DNA of 64,000 nt from Salinimicrobium catena (GCF_900102915.1 NZ_FNGG01000005.1:1-64000); one strand, 5' to 3'; shown: positions 25,893-35,681, counted from the stretch's first letter. Numbers and translations are program-made. Notes: generated by a model from the sequence alone, not told the origin.

Positions 25893-27776
25893 ATGGCAAC
25901 CGGAAACATTAATGTATCTGTAGAAAACATTTTTCCTCTAATAAAGAAGTTTCTCTACAGTGATCATGAGATCTTTCTAAGGGAGTTGATCTCAAACGCG
26001 ACCGACGCGACCTTAAAACTAAAACACCTCACCAGCATTGGAGAAGCTTCTGTGGAATACGGAAATCCTGTCATTGAGGTATCCATCGACAAAGAGAAAA
26101 AACAACTTAGGATCTCTGACCAGGGAATCGGAATGACCAAGGAAGAGGTTGAAAAATACATCAACCAGGTGGCTTTTTCGGGAGCTGAAGAATTCCTTGA
26201 AAAATATAAAGACACTGCCAAAGACAGCGGGATCATAGGACACTTTGGTCTTGGGTTCTACTCGGCATTCATGGTGGCCAACAAAGTAGAGATCATCACC
26301 AAGTCATACAAGGATGAGCCTGCCGCTCACTGGGTTTGTGAAGGAACTACAGAATTCACCCTTGAAGAAGCCGATAAAAAAGAACACGGAACAGACATTA
26401 TTCTTCATATCAATGAAGATGATAAGGAATTCCTTGAAGAGAACAGGATAGAGCAGCTGCTTGTAAAGTATAACAAGTTCATGCCTATACCTATCAAGTT
26501 CGGGACTAAAGAGGAAACCATCGAGTTACCCGAAGACGCTCCCGAAGATGCCAAGCCGGAAACCAAGACGGTTGACAACATCATCAACAACACCAATCCT
26601 GCCTGGACCAAGCAGCCAACAGACCTTGAGGACAAAGATTACAATGAGTTCTACAGGGAACTATACCCTATGCAGTTCGAGGAACCGTTATTCCACATTC
26701 ACCTAAACGTAGATTATCCTTTTAACCTTACCGGGATCCTTTACTTCCCAAAGATGTCACAGGATATGAACATCCAAAAGGATAAGATACAGCTTTACCA
26801 GAACCAGGTTTTCGTGACCGATAATGTAGAAGGCATCGTCCCCGAATTCCTTACCATGTTGCGCGGGGTGATCGATTCTCCTGATATTCCGCTGAACGTT
26901 TCCAGGTCTTACCTGCAGGCAGACGGTGCCGTAAAGAAGATCTCCAGCTACATCACCCGTAAGGTAGCTGATAAGCTGAAGACGCTCTTCAACAACAACA
27001 GGGAAGATTTCGAGAAAAAATGGAACGACATCAAGATCGTTATTGAATACGGAATGCTTACCGAAGAGAAATTCTTCGAGAAGGCCCAGGCTTTTGCCCT
27101 GTATCCAACGGTAGATGATAAATACTTCACTTTTGAGGAGTTCGAAGAAAAGATCAAAGAGAACCAGACAGACAAGGATGGCAACAAAGTGATCCTTTAC
27201 GCGTCAAACAAAGATGAGCAGCACAGCTACATTGAAGCGGCAAAAGACAAGGGTTACGAGGTGCTTCTTTTGGACACTCCTATCGTTTCTCACCTGTTAC
27301 AAAAACTGGAAACTTCTAAAGAGAAGATCTCTTTTGTACGGGTAGATTCAGATCACGTAGACAACCTAATCAAAAAAGATGAAGAAAAGATCTCCAAACT
27401 TTCTGATGAAGAAAAAGAGAAGCTGAAAGAAGATTTTGAAAAGGTGATCCCAAAGGAAAAATACAGCATCCAGCTGGAAGCCATGGACAGCAACGCTGCG
27501 CCATTGATCATCACGCAGCCTGAGTTCATGAGAAGAATGAAGGAGATGCAGCAAACCGGCGGCGGAATGTTTGGAATGGGCAACATGCCAGAGATGTACA
27601 ACCTGGTGGTGAACACCAACCACGAGTTGATCTCTGAGATCCTGAACACCAAAACAGCCAAGAAACAGGAGCGTTTGATCAAGCAGTCGCTGGATCTTGC
27701 CAAACTGTCTCAAAACCTTCTAAAAGGCGAAGAGCTTACCGCCTTTATCAAGCGAAGCTTTGAAATGGTGAAATAG
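25893..27776 (+). CDS. htpG: Hsp90 chaperone HtpG
   Basis: A 627-residue Hsp90 family chaperone acting on late folding intermediates, ATP-dependent and cytoplasmic. The N-terminal GHKL domain shows ELISNATDA (about 28-36), SDQGIGM (about 74-80) and GHFGLGFYS (about 110-118); the middle domain contains the catalytic Arg in NVSRSYLQ (about 338) and the C-terminal dimerisation domain follows. No eukaryotic MEEVD tail. Normal length. The promoter candidate at 25831-25847 suggests stress-type control; a 34-base hairpin follows the stop. Confidence 0.97.
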   Translation: MATGNINVSVENIFPLIKKFLYSDHEIFLRELISNATDATLKLKHLTSIGEASVEYGNPVIEVSIDKEKKQLRISDQGIGMTKEEVEKYINQVAFSGAEEFLEKYKDTAKDSGIIGHFGLGFYSAFMVANKVEIITKSYKDEPAAHWVCEGTTEFTLEEADKKEHGTDIILHINEDDKEFLEENRIEQLLVKYNKFMPIPIKFGTKEETIELPEDAPEDAKPETKTVDNIINNTNPAWTKQPTDLEDKDYNEFYRELYPMQFEEPLFHIHLNVDYPFNLTGILYFPKMSQDMNIQKDKIQLYQNQVFVTDNVEGIVPEFLTMLRGVIDSPDIPLNVSRSYLQADGAVKKISSYITRKVADKLKTLFNNNREDFEKKWNDIKIVIEYGMLTEEKFFEKAQAFALYPTVDDKYFTFEEFEEKIKENQTDKDGNKVILYASNKDEQHSYIEAAKDKGYEVLLLDTPIVSHLLQKLETSKEKISFVRVDSDHVDNLIKKDEEKISKLSDEEKEKLKEDFEKVIPKEKYSIQLEAMDSNAAPLIITQPEFMRRMKEMQQTGGGMFGMGNMPEMYNLVVNTNHELISEILNTKTAKKQERLIKQSLDLAKLSQNLLKGEELTAFIKRSFEMVK

Positions 27777-27796
27777 AAGTTTCTCTAATACAATAG

Positions 27797-27832
27797 AAAA
27801 CCGCTTTACCTGGAAAGGAAAGCGGTTTTTTT
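27797..27832 (+). terminator. Terminator after htpG
   Basis: An 11-bp stem AAAACCGCTTT (27797-27807) with AAAGCGGTTTT (27819-27829) and an 11-nt loop, followed by T residues. Confidence 0.85.
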
Positions 27833-27891
27833 ATGGTGTAAACTTAGTACAGGTCCTTAATATTGAATCTTAAATATTGAATTTTGAATTT

Positions 27892-30087
27892 TTAAGCTAC
27901 CGGCTGTAACAGATTCCTGAAGATGGTGCTGAAGAATTCAGGAATGTTGTAAGGCTTGTTGATGATATCGTTCATCCCGGCGCTAAGGATCTCCTCGCGC
28001 ATCTCTCCCACTTCAACAGCAGTTAGGGCGATAATAGGAATGTTAGGATTGAACTTCCTCACCTCCTGTGTAGTCTCCATTCCGTTCATTCCCGGCATGT
28101 TCACATCCATAAGTACCACATCCAAGGATTCTGTTTTAAGGATGGCAAGGGCTTCTTCCCCGCTTCCGGCTACAAGGCATTCAAAATCCCGTTGCTCCAA
28201 TATCCTGCGGGTCACCACCTGGTTAATACGATTGTCGTCTACGATCAGGGCTCTCTTCACCTGCTGATCAATGAACTCTCCAGTAACTTTCTTCACAGGA
28301 GTATGGACCTCTTCATTGCCTTTCTCAAATTCTATCTCAAAACTAAAGACAGATCCTTTACCCTCTTCACTTTCCAGGTGGATCTCTGAGCCAAAAAGCT
28401 GCAACAGTTTTTTCACGATAGGCAGGCCAAGACCCGTTCCCTGGTAATTGTAGTTATTGGACTGAAGCTGGGAAAATTCCTCGAAGATCTCCTGTTGCTT
28501 GTTTTTGGGAATCCCGGGACCGGTATCCCCTACCTCGAACTGTATCACACAACCTCTTTCTCCACAGTCTTTGAGTTGAGCTTTGATCCACACCTTTCCG
28601 TTTTGGGTGAATTTCACCGCATTTCCTACCAGGTTCATCATTACCTGCGAAAGACGCATGGAATCTCCGATAAGGCTGCGAGGAATATTTTCGTCTATCT
28701 GCAGTTCTATGCTGTTGTTGTTATGATTTCGGGTGGTTTCAAAAGATTTTACGATGCCTTTGAACAGCTCCTGCATATCAAAATTTCCGTTTTCCAGATG
28801 AACCAGATTTGACTCCATCTTATTCATCTGGAGCACATCATTAATAAGGGCCAGAAGATAATCTGCGGAGAATTTAAGAGATTTAAGATCTTCTTTTTGT
28901 TTTTCGTTCTCATTTTCTTCCAGCAACAGGGAGGTAAGACCCACTACCCCATAAAGAGGGGTCCTTAGCTCATGGCTAACGGTTGAAAAGAAGCGGGTTT
29001 TCAGCAGGGACAGCCGTTCGGCTTCTTCTTTGGCAGCGGTAAGCTCGTCGTTCTTTTCGCGCAACTCTCCTATCAGTTTTTTGCGAATTCTATTGTTCCT
29101 GAAAAGGAAGATGAGAAAAAGAAACAATCCGGCGAGAGAAAAGATCATAATTAACGTGATCTGTCTGGTCTTGGCCAGTACCTCATCTTTATATTGTTGT
29201 TCCCGTTGGGCAGCAGCAAGGTCTTTTTTATACTCTTCAGTTTGGAATCTTCCGTAGACAACTTCCCTCTGGTGATTCTTTTCCTTTTGGAATAGCAACT
29301 CTTCATACTCCTGATGTTCTTTAAGAGCGGAATATGCCTCCTCAAAAAGACCATTCTTCACTAGCATTTTAGAGTACTCCTCATATGCGAAGGAAGCTTC
29401 TACTAATAAAGAATCCTTTTTCGCCATTTCAATTGACTGGCGGAAATGTTCTCTGGAATCAGCAAACTCATCAATTCCCGAATAGTACATTCCCATAAGC
29501 GTCAAAAGGTTACTTTGGAGACTTTTATCTGATTCTTGGCTACTTAATTGCCACGCTTTTTTCAAAAATGGTGAGGCTTTGGAATGCTCACCATTCTCTA
29601 AATGTGTCCAGGCAATATTAACTACAGGAGTAATGGCATCTTTTAATGAGAGGGATTTTGATGCTATTTCTATCGCCCTCTCATAATAATCCAGCCCTTG
29701 CTCTATGGTTTCCGGATTGGAGGAAAGTATATTTCCGAGATTATTATATGAACCTAATAAGAGCGTATCATTTTTAGTCAGTTCAGCATAACGAAGAGCT
29801 TTCTCATAATTCTCCCGTGCCCTCGAAGTATCTTTTAAAACTTCATAGGCAACCCCCAAAAAATTGTACCCCTTTTGAAGATTATAGTAATCATTCTTTG
29901 GGGCCGCCAGTTTGATGATATCCAGCGAATATTCTATAGATTTATTATAATCGTAGGTATCATAAGCTTCATTGGCAGCTTTTTTTAGCTGCTGAATGCT
30001 GTCTTTATAAGCCTTTAATGTAGTTTGGGGATACAGGGAAAGACACAGTAGAAAGCCAATAACACTCAGAAAGTAATTATTTCTCAA
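27892..30087 (-). CDS. TPR-containing hybrid sensor histidine kinase
   Basis: A 731-residue membrane sensor. A signal peptide (MRNNYFLSVIGFLLCLSLYPQ) precedes a periplasmic TPR array (about 30-300), then a coiled linker and one membrane helix (QITLIMIFSLAGLFLFLIFLF, about 313-333). The kinase core has the phosphoacceptor His in FSTVSHELRTPL (about 374), HATPase motifs NAVKFTQNGK, DTGPGIPK and GTGLGLPI, and a C-terminal receiver with LIVDDNR, phosphorylatable Asp in VVLMDVNMPGM and IIALTAV. No HTH output, so the signal must pass onward, for instance through an Hpt protein. No operon partner. The 14-bp palindrome at 30113-30126 lies in its leader. Confidence 0.93.
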   Translation of the reverse strand: MRNNYFLSVIGFLLCLSLYPQTTLKAYKDSIQQLKKAANEAYDTYDYNKSIEYSLDIIKLAAPKNDYYNLQKGYNFLGVAYEVLKDTSRARENYEKALRYAELTKNDTLLLGSYNNLGNILSSNPETIEQGLDYYERAIEIASKSLSLKDAITPVVNIAWTHLENGEHSKASPFLKKAWQLSSQESDKSLQSNLLTLMGMYYSGIDEFADSREHFRQSIEMAKKDSLLVEASFAYEEYSKMLVKNGLFEEAYSALKEHQEYEELLFQKEKNHQREVVYGRFQTEEYKKDLAAAQREQQYKDEVLAKTRQITLIMIFSLAGLFLFLIFLFRNNRIRKKLIGELREKNDELTAAKEEAERLSLLKTRFFSTVSHELRTPLYGVVGLTSLLLEENENEKQKEDLKSLKFSADYLLALINDVLQMNKMESNLVHLENGNFDMQELFKGIVKSFETTRNHNNNSIELQIDENIPRSLIGDSMRLSQVMMNLVGNAVKFTQNGKVWIKAQLKDCGERGCVIQFEVGDTGPGIPKNKQQEIFEEFSQLQSNNYNYQGTGLGLPIVKKLLQLFGSEIHLESEEGKGSVFSFEIEFEKGNEEVHTPVKKVTGEFIDQQVKRALIVDDNRINQVVTRRILEQRDFECLVAGSGEEALAILKTESLDVVLMDVNMPGMNGMETTQEVRKFNPNIPIIALTAVEVGEMREEILSAGMNDIINKPYNIPEFFSTIFRNLLQPVA

Positions 30088-30112
30088 ATTATTTAGGTTA
30101 AGTTTCTATAAC

Positions 30113-30126
30113 TGCAGGGCCCTGCA
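30113..30126. promoter_or_regulatory. Perfect palindrome before the hybrid kinase
   Basis: TGCAGGGCCCTGCA, a 14-bp perfect palindrome 25 bases upstream of the histidine kinase start. It could be a dimeric regulator site or a leader hairpin; neither is shown. Confidence 0.35.
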
Positions 30127-30212
30127 AATTATTTATTTTTAACGAATTATACAACATAAAAACCAAAAGTGCAATAATAAGCACAAAGCTTTACATTCTG
30201 TAAAAGTTTAGC

Positions 30213-30244
30213 AAAAAAAATCCCGGACCTTTTTAGTCCGGGAT
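30213..30244 (-). terminator. Terminator after the S1/P1 nuclease
   Basis: A 9-bp stem ATCCCGGAC (30220-30228) with GTCCGGGAT (30236-30244), followed on the minus strand by a run of eight T. Confidence 0.9.
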
Positions 30245-30266
30245 CTTTACACCTTTTGTGTTTAAA

Positions 30267-31046
30267 TTATCCGAAGATATCATTCAGTACCTTAGCCAAG
30301 CGAATTCCGCCTTTTTGGATCTGGTCATGAGCTACAGGAAACCACTCATACATGTATTCATAACCTAATTTTTCTCCTGTTTCTACGGAATCATATAGCT
30401 TTTTGCTCAATTCTTTTGATTCATACATCCAGTCCAAAATAGAGCCCGATCTAATTTGTTTTATTTCTTTGGCTGTAAGTTCATCTGTACTTTCTGCAAG
30501 TTCGGTGAAGCTCATCTGGAAATCGTTGATCATTTCACTGTCCCAGACTCTGTGCAGGTTAGACCCCTTACCGAACCATCTTACCTGTATATCGTTCCCG
30601 CCTTTATCTTCTCCTCTACCTGTGTGCATAGGCTGGTGAAGGTCTCCCATGAAATGAACCAGCATTTTAAGATAAAAGGCCTTGTCTTCTTTAGAAGCTT
30701 TCGGGTCTTTTAAAACAGTAATACTGGTTTTTATAGCCTGCACAAGATCACCTTTGGGATTGGCTTCTTCTTTCGAATATTCAGTTTGCCCCTCATCAAG
30801 GTTTACATAATGCCAGGGTCCATATTTACGATATTGAGGATCACTTTTAATGTCATCTCCATAAGTAGAGACAAAAGCCAGGCTCTGCCCGTTCAAAAGT
30901 TCCTTTATTTGTTGTTTTGCTTTTTTAGAAAGATATTCTTCAGCTACTTCGCCGGTAGCCCGGTGGCCGGTTCTACCCCAGTCTCCTTCAGAAGCAAAGG
31001 ATATGGAAGAAAAAACAAGAGCAGCGATCAATAAAATTTTTTTCAT
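30267..31046 (-). CDS. S1/P1 zinc nuclease, secreted
   Basis: A 259-residue single-strand-specific nuclease/phosphatase of the S1/P1 family. The start is MKKILLIAALVFSSISFAS (ATG at 31046), a signal peptide; eight extra upstream residues are unlikely. The mature enzyme begins GDWGRTGHRATGE, where Trp1 (about residue 23) and His ligate zinc as in P1 nuclease, and HYVNLDEGQ, HFMGDLHQPMHTG and RVWDSEMIN carry further zinc His/Asp. The full ligand set appears present. It probably salvages phosphate or nucleosides from external nucleic acid. A TATCTTTG -7 box lies at 31068-31075. Confidence 0.93.
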   Translation of the reverse strand: MKKILLIAALVFSSISFASEGDWGRTGHRATGEVAEEYLSKKAKQQIKELLNGQSLAFVSTYGDDIKSDPQYRKYGPWHYVNLDEGQTEYSKEEANPKGDLVQAIKTSITVLKDPKASKEDKAFYLKMLVHFMGDLHQPMHTGRGEDKGGNDIQVRWFGKGSNLHRVWDSEMINDFQMSFTELAESTDELTAKEIKQIRSGSILDWMYESKELSKKLYDSVETGEKLGYEYMYEWFPVAHDQIQKGGIRLAKVLNDIFG

Positions 31047-31067
31047 GTGTAGTATGTGTTTAAAGGG

Positions 31068-31075
31068 CAAAGATA
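31068..31075 (-). promoter_or_regulatory. Bacteroidota -7 box (TATCTTTG) of the nuclease gene
   Basis: Minus-strand TATCTTTG, a perfect match to TAnnTTTG, 22 bases before the ATG. A good -33 TTG at the usual distance is not obvious. Confidence 0.5.
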
Positions 31076-31164
31076 TAAAAACGCCCCTGCATTTTTATAC
31101 AGGCAAGAACCTTGCCCAAATTCTTCGGCCGAAATTTGTAACTTTAAGACAAACCAAATGATTT

Positions 31165-31668
31165 ATGAAGATCTTCCAGGAAAAACAGTTCATTAACCGG
31201 TGGTGGCTTTCTATGTTGATCCTCGCCATCATTGTCATTGTAATTGGCACAGCTTATTACGCCACACTTAATGCAGAAGAAGGCACTGCCCTTGCCGTTT
31301 CGGTTATTAGCCTTGCCATTACTTTTCCAATTGTGCTGGGCCTGCTATATTTGCGGCTCGAAACCCGTATCGACCAGGAAGGGGTTACCGTTTGGTTCAA
31401 ACCCTTTGGTTTTACCAAAAAACATTTTTCCTGGAAGGAGATCAAAAAGTGCTACCTAAGAAAGTATGATTCTTCAGAATTTGGCGGCTGGGGCCTTAGA
31501 GGGATTGGCCGCGACTGGAAGGCCTATTTTATCTACGGAAGAAACGGAATACAGATAGTAACCCATAAAGACAGGAAATTCCTGATAGGAACCCAGCGTC
31601 CGGCAGCGGCAAAAGACATTTTAAAAAGATATTTTCAACCTATACCCGAATCAGATCATGAAAACTAG
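31165..31668 (+). CDS. Membrane protein of unknown function
   Basis: A 167-residue inner-membrane protein. Two hydrophobic helices (WLSMLILAIIVIVIGTAYYA, about 14-33, and LAVSVISLAITFPIVLGLLY, about 42-61) are followed by a soluble PH-like or beta-rich tail (about 66-160: RIDQEGVTVWFKPFGF, KKHFSWKEIKKCYLRKY, AYFIYGRNGIQIV). Such small DUF proteins with a two-helix anchor are common in Bacteroidota; no activity is known to me. It overlaps the following hydrolase gene by 11 bases, so they are co-transcribed. Confidence 0.75.
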   Translation: MKIFQEKQFINRWWLSMLILAIIVIVIGTAYYATLNAEEGTALAVSVISLAITFPIVLGLLYLRLETRIDQEGVTVWFKPFGFTKKHFSWKEIKKCYLRKYDSSEFGGWGLRGIGRDWKAYFIYGRNGIQIVTHKDRKFLIGTQRPAAAKDILKRYFQPIPESDHEN

Positions 31669-32590
31669 ATCTTTAATCGCTTTCCTTTTTCTTCTGTCTA
31701 CTGTTGTTGTAGCCCAGCAGCCTGCATTCACTTCAGAAGAACTTGACCTTAACAAATACATCAAAGGCACTCTGACGTTTCCAAATGATGTGGAGAAACC
31801 GCCGCTGGTGATCCTGGTACAGGGATCGGGGCCTGTTGACCGCAACGGAAACCAATCTTTCATGAAGAACGATGCTTTTAAAAAGTTAACAACCGAACTC
31901 GCCGAAGCCGGGATCGCCACCTATCGTTTTGACAAGCGAATCCTGCAAATGAGAAGACTGGGTATTAAAGAAGAAGATATTCGTTTTGATGATTTTATCA
32001 CCGATGTTTCTACAGCTTTAGACCATTTTAAGAATGCTGATGCCTATAAAAATATCAGCGTTTTAGGACACAGCCAGGGTTCCCTGGTGGGGATGATCGC
32101 AGCAAAAGACAAGGCCGACGCTTTTATCTCTATAGCCGGAGCAGCTTACCCTATTGACTCCATCATTGTTGATCAGATAGCCGGACAAATGCCCGGCCTA
32201 AAAGAGAATGTGCAGCAAAGCTTTAAGGATATGCGGGAAACCGGAAGCAGCAGGAATTATAACCCAATGCTGGAGATGGTATTCAGACCTTCGGTACAGC
32301 CTTTTATTTTGTCCTGGATGCAATATGATCCTCAAAAGGAGATCCAGGAACTAGACATCCCGGTTCTCCTGATCAATGGCTCCAATGACCTGCAGGTGCA
32401 GGAAGAACAGGCAGAACACCTGAAAAAGTCCAAACCCGAAGCCGAATTGGTCATCCTGGAAAAGATGAACCACGTGTTCAGAAAGATCGAAGGAGATGAT
32501 CTCGAAAATTCAAAATCTTACAATGATGCCGGCCTGCCGCTGCATCCGGAACTGGTTCCGGTAATTACCAATTTCATTAATTCCCTGTAA
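31658..32590 (+). CDS. Secreted alpha/beta hydrolase
   Basis: A 310-residue alpha/beta hydrolase with signal peptide MKTRSLIAFLFLLSTVVVAQ. Nucleophile Ser lies in the elbow LGHSQGSLVG (about 137), an Asp in LINGSNDLQVQ (about 241) and His in EKMNHVFRK (about 270), giving a full triad. The oxyanion region is VQGSGPVDRNGN. Predicted periplasmic esterase or peptidase-like enzyme; substrate unknown. It overlaps the upstream membrane-protein gene and abuts the HAD gene through TAATG. Confidence 0.85.
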   Translation: MKTRSLIAFLFLLSTVVVAQQPAFTSEELDLNKYIKGTLTFPNDVEKPPLVILVQGSGPVDRNGNQSFMKNDAFKKLTTELAEAGIATYRFDKRILQMRRLGIKEEDIRFDDFITDVSTALDHFKNADAYKNISVLGHSQGSLVGMIAAKDKADAFISIAGAAYPIDSIIVDQIAGQMPGLKENVQQSFKDMRETGSSRNYNPMLEMVFRPSVQPFILSWMQYDPQKEIQELDIPVLLINGSNDLQVQEEQAEHLKKSKPEAELVILEKMNHVFRKIEGDDLENSKSYNDAGLPLHPELVPVITNFINSL

Positions 32591-33402
32591 TGCCTTATAA
32601 AATTATCTTTACCGACATTGACGGCACCCTGCTGAACAAGGACCGTAAACTTTCAGAATTAACAAAGGAAGTCTTTCAGCAACTGCAAAAAAAGGTGCCG
32701 GTGGTATTGATCTCCTCCAGGATGCCCCAGGCTATGCGGCACCTGCAACACGACCTGCACATTTCTCATCAACCGCTTATTTGCTACAACGGCGGACTAA
32801 TACTGGTCGACAACCAGGTAGTGGGCTCCACAGAGATCCCGGTCCCAATAATCGAAAATCTGCACGACTTTAATGCTAATCTCAATTGTCACCTGAGTCT
32901 TTACAATGCCGAAGAATGGTACGTTCCTAAGATGGACCGCTGGGCTGAAAGGGAAGAGAACAACACCCGGGTCAGCCCAGAAGTATTATCAAATGCAGAG
33001 GTCATTGCAAAATGGAAGGAAGAAAATAAGGGGGCTCACAAGATCATGTGCATGGGAGAAAAAGAATATATTGACTGCATCACAGATCACCTTAGCCGTA
33101 ACTTTAAGAACGAACTTCACCTCTACCGCTCCAAAGACACCTATCTTGAAATAGCCAACAGAAAGGTTTCCAAATTAACGGCGATTAAGATACTTCTGGA
33201 ACGGCATTTTCACCTTCAACTGGAAGATTGTGTGGCTTTTGGTGACAATTACAACGACTACGAAATGCTACACGCTGTGGGCAGAGGTGTGGCTGTGGGC
33301 AATGCCAAGCCCGAGATCCTGGAGATCGCCAATGAAATCACCCATCATGGAAAAGAAGACGGGGTGGCCATTAGCCTGCAAAAACTTTTCGGACTTTCTT
33401 AG
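32590..33402 (+). CDS. HAD superfamily phosphatase (Cof type)
   Basis: A 270-residue Cof-type HAD hydrolase. Motif I is TDIDGTLLNKD (about 8-18) with both Asp residues, motif II VLISSRMP (about 39), motif III Lys around KLTAIKIL and motif IV FGDNYNDYEML (about 217). The type IIB cap domain occupies about 85-185. Members dephosphorylate sugar phosphates, FMN or other small metabolites; the specific one is not readable. Cytoplasmic. Start is coupled by TAATG to the hydrolase gene. Confidence 0.92.
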   Translation: MPYKIIFTDIDGTLLNKDRKLSELTKEVFQQLQKKVPVVLISSRMPQAMRHLQHDLHISHQPLICYNGGLILVDNQVVGSTEIPVPIIENLHDFNANLNCHLSLYNAEEWYVPKMDRWAEREENNTRVSPEVLSNAEVIAKWKEENKGAHKIMCMGEKEYIDCITDHLSRNFKNELHLYRSKDTYLEIANRKVSKLTAIKILLERHFHLQLEDCVAFGDNYNDYEMLHAVGRGVAVGNAKPEILEIANEITHHGKEDGVAISLQKLFGLS

Positions 33403-33463
33403 CCGGTGAAAGCTTTAAAATTTTCTTAAAAAATTGTACTTTGCCGTCCTTACAAAATAAGCT

Positions 33464-34729
33464 ATGGACAATCCCCCCATTTTTACAAATGATGCCATCG
33501 TATTAGGTCTTTTGATGCTTGCGCTTGGTTTCGTTTTCCTGACATCCTCTAAAAAAACAGGTTTTTGGTATAAGTTCTATAAGGTAGTTCCTGCCTTATT
33601 GATGTGCTACCTTATTCCGGCCATCCTCAACTCGCTCAACCTCATCTCAGATGAAACCTCGCAGTTGTATTTTGTCGCCAGCAGGTATATGCTGCCTGCC
33701 TCTTTGGTATTGATGACCTTAAGCATTGACCTGAAAGCCATTTTTAACCTGGGCCCCAAAGCTCTCATCATGTTCTTTACAGGAACTATTGGGATAATCA
33801 TAGGCGGACCCTTAGCCATACTTTTGATCTCTATCTTTTCTCCTGAAACCGTTGGCGGTGTAGGCCCCGATGCCGTTTGGCGCGGACTTGCCACCCTTGC
33901 AGGAAGCTGGATTGGTGGTGGTGCGAACCAGGCTGCCATGCTGGAGATCTTCGAATACAATCCGGATCTTTACGGCGGAATGGTACTTGTTGATATCGTG
34001 GTTGCCAATATCTGGATGGCGATCCTCCTGATGGGTATCGGGAAAACCGAAGGGATAGACAGATGGTTGCGGGCAGATAATTCTGCCATCACCCAATTAA
34101 AGCATAAGGTAACTGCTTATGCCGAAAGTGTCACCAGGAATCCTTCCCTGGCAGACCTTATCATAATGCTGGCAATTGCCTTTGGGGCGGTTGGACTTGC
34201 ACATTGGGGCGCCAATGGAATTTCAGAATGGCTGGCATCAAACTTTGAAGCGGTTAACGACAGTAAATCGGCACTATCATCCTTTTCATCCTCCTTTTTC
34301 TGGATGATCACCATCGCCACTGCCGTGGGGATCCTTCTTTCTTTTACCAAAGCCAAAGAATATGAAGGTGCGGGCGCCAGCAAAATAGGAAGTGTGTTCA
34401 TCTACTTTTTGGTGGCTACGATCGGTATGAAAATGGACCTTACCATGGTCTTTGACAATCCCGGACTTATCGCCATAGGTTTGGTTTGGATGTCTATTCA
34501 CGCAGGCCTTCTCATCCTGGTAGCGAAGCTGATCAAAGCTCCATATTTCTTCCTGGCCGTAGGAAGCCAGGCGAACGTTGGAGGGGCCGCCTCTGCACCG
34601 GTTGTAGCCGCCGCTTTCCATCCGTCACTTGCAACAGTAGGAGTGTTACTGGCCGTGTTCGGTTATGTAGTGGGAACTTATGGTGCAATATTAAGTACCA
34701 TACTTATGCAAATGGCCTCTGCCGGATAG
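33464..34729 (+). CDS. DUF819 family membrane protein
   Basis: A 421-residue integral membrane protein with about 11 hydrophobic segments, matching the DUF819/YjcL family. Conserved glycine-rich stretches occur at GSWIGGGANQAAM (about 146-158) and NVGGAASAPVVAAAFHP near 370. The family is predicted to be a transporter, substrate unknown. Upstream at about 33438-33446 is TGTACTTTGCC, a partial -7 box. The following gene lies 54 bases downstream and may be co-transcribed. Confidence 0.88.
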   Translation: MDNPPIFTNDAIVLGLLMLALGFVFLTSSKKTGFWYKFYKVVPALLMCYLIPAILNSLNLISDETSQLYFVASRYMLPASLVLMTLSIDLKAIFNLGPKALIMFFTGTIGIIIGGPLAILLISIFSPETVGGVGPDAVWRGLATLAGSWIGGGANQAAMLEIFEYNPDLYGGMVLVDIVVANIWMAILLMGIGKTEGIDRWLRADNSAITQLKHKVTAYAESVTRNPSLADLIIMLAIAFGAVGLAHWGANGISEWLASNFEAVNDSKSALSSFSSSFFWMITIATAVGILLSFTKAKEYEGAGASKIGSVFIYFLVATIGMKMDLTMVFDNPGLIAIGLVWMSIHAGLLILVAKLIKAPYFFLAVGSQANVGGAASAPVVAAAFHPSLATVGVLLAVFGYVVGTYGAILSTILMQMASAG

Positions 34730-34783
34730 TCAAAAAAGAATCTTTTTTACAATATTTACGACCAAATTCATCTTAACACGTAC

Positions 34784-35542
34784 ATGAGAAAACTAGGATT
34801 ACTCACCTCTATTTTGTGCTGCCTTGTGCTGGCAGCTTGTTCAACCGAAGAAAAGAACCTTACTGTAAAAGGAAAAGTACAGGGACTTAAGAAAGGAACA
34901 CTTTATCTGCAAAAGATAGAAGATACTGCCCTTGTCACTTTGGATTCCGTAATTGTTAGCGGACAGGAAACCTTTGAATTTGAAACTTTCATTGATGGTC
35001 CGCAGGTTCTCTATTTTTACCTGAACAAGGTTGACAACAGTGATTATGACGACAGGCTGTTGTTCTTTGCCGAGCCGGGAGAAATGATAGTGAACACCAC
35101 GCTTAAGAACTTTGAGACCGATGCTGTGGTTGAGGGTTCCAAAAATCAGGAAAAACTTACCGAATATCGCAGCATGATGCAGAAGTTCAACACGAAAAAT
35201 TTGGAGTTGATCAAATCAAACCTGTTGGCTAAAAAGGAAAATGATGAGAAATTAATTGACTCCACCGAACAGGCTCATGACAACCTGTTAAAAAGGAGAT
35301 ATCTGTACACCGTGAATTTTGCTATAAACAATAAAGATATGGAGGTGGCTCCTTACTTGGCGATCTCAGAAGTATATGATGCCAACATCAAATATCTTGA
35401 CACCATTTACAAATCTTTAACTCCGGAAGTAAAAACCTCCAGGTACGGACAAAGCCTGAAGGAATTCTTAGCTGAAAGAAGAGCTGTAGAAAAGGCTACT
35501 GCCGATACTGCTGAAGCAGAAACCGAAGCCGATACAGAATAA
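34784..35542 (+). CDS. DUF4369-like lipoprotein
   Basis: A 252-residue lipoprotein: MRKLGLLTSILCCLVLAAC is a type II signal with Cys at 19. The mature N terminus (about 25-110, KNLTVKGKVQGLKKGTLYLQ, IDGPQVLYFYL) is the DUF4369 beta sandwich that often precedes thioredoxin-like domains in Bacteroidota; here no thioredoxin fold or CxxC follows. A Glu/Lys helical region then runs to an Ala/Thr/Glu-rich C-terminal tail. Probably anchored in the outer membrane. A strong terminator follows. Confidence 0.85.
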   Translation: MRKLGLLTSILCCLVLAACSTEEKNLTVKGKVQGLKKGTLYLQKIEDTALVTLDSVIVSGQETFEFETFIDGPQVLYFYLNKVDNSDYDDRLLFFAEPGEMIVNTTLKNFETDAVVEGSKNQEKLTEYRSMMQKFNTKNLELIKSNLLAKKENDEKLIDSTEQAHDNLLKRRYLYTVNFAINNKDMEVAPYLAISEVYDANIKYLDTIYKSLTPEVKTSRYGQSLKEFLAERRAVEKATADTAEAETEADTE

Positions 35543-35568
35543 ACTGAATTCTTATTTATTCAGAATTG

Positions 35569-35600
35569 AAAGATCCCGCTGAGAAGCGGGATCTTTTTTT
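35569..35600 (+). terminator. Terminator after the DUF4369 gene
   Basis: A perfect 12-bp stem AAAGATCCCGCT (35569-35580) with AGCGGGATCTTT (35585-35596), a GAGA loop and a T-run after it. Confidence 0.92.
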
Positions 35601-35681
35601 TAAGTAGTTGAATTTCCCTGGAAGGCAGGGACTTCTTATCACAGTACAATAAATAGTTATTCCTTTCTGAAGGTCCAATGT

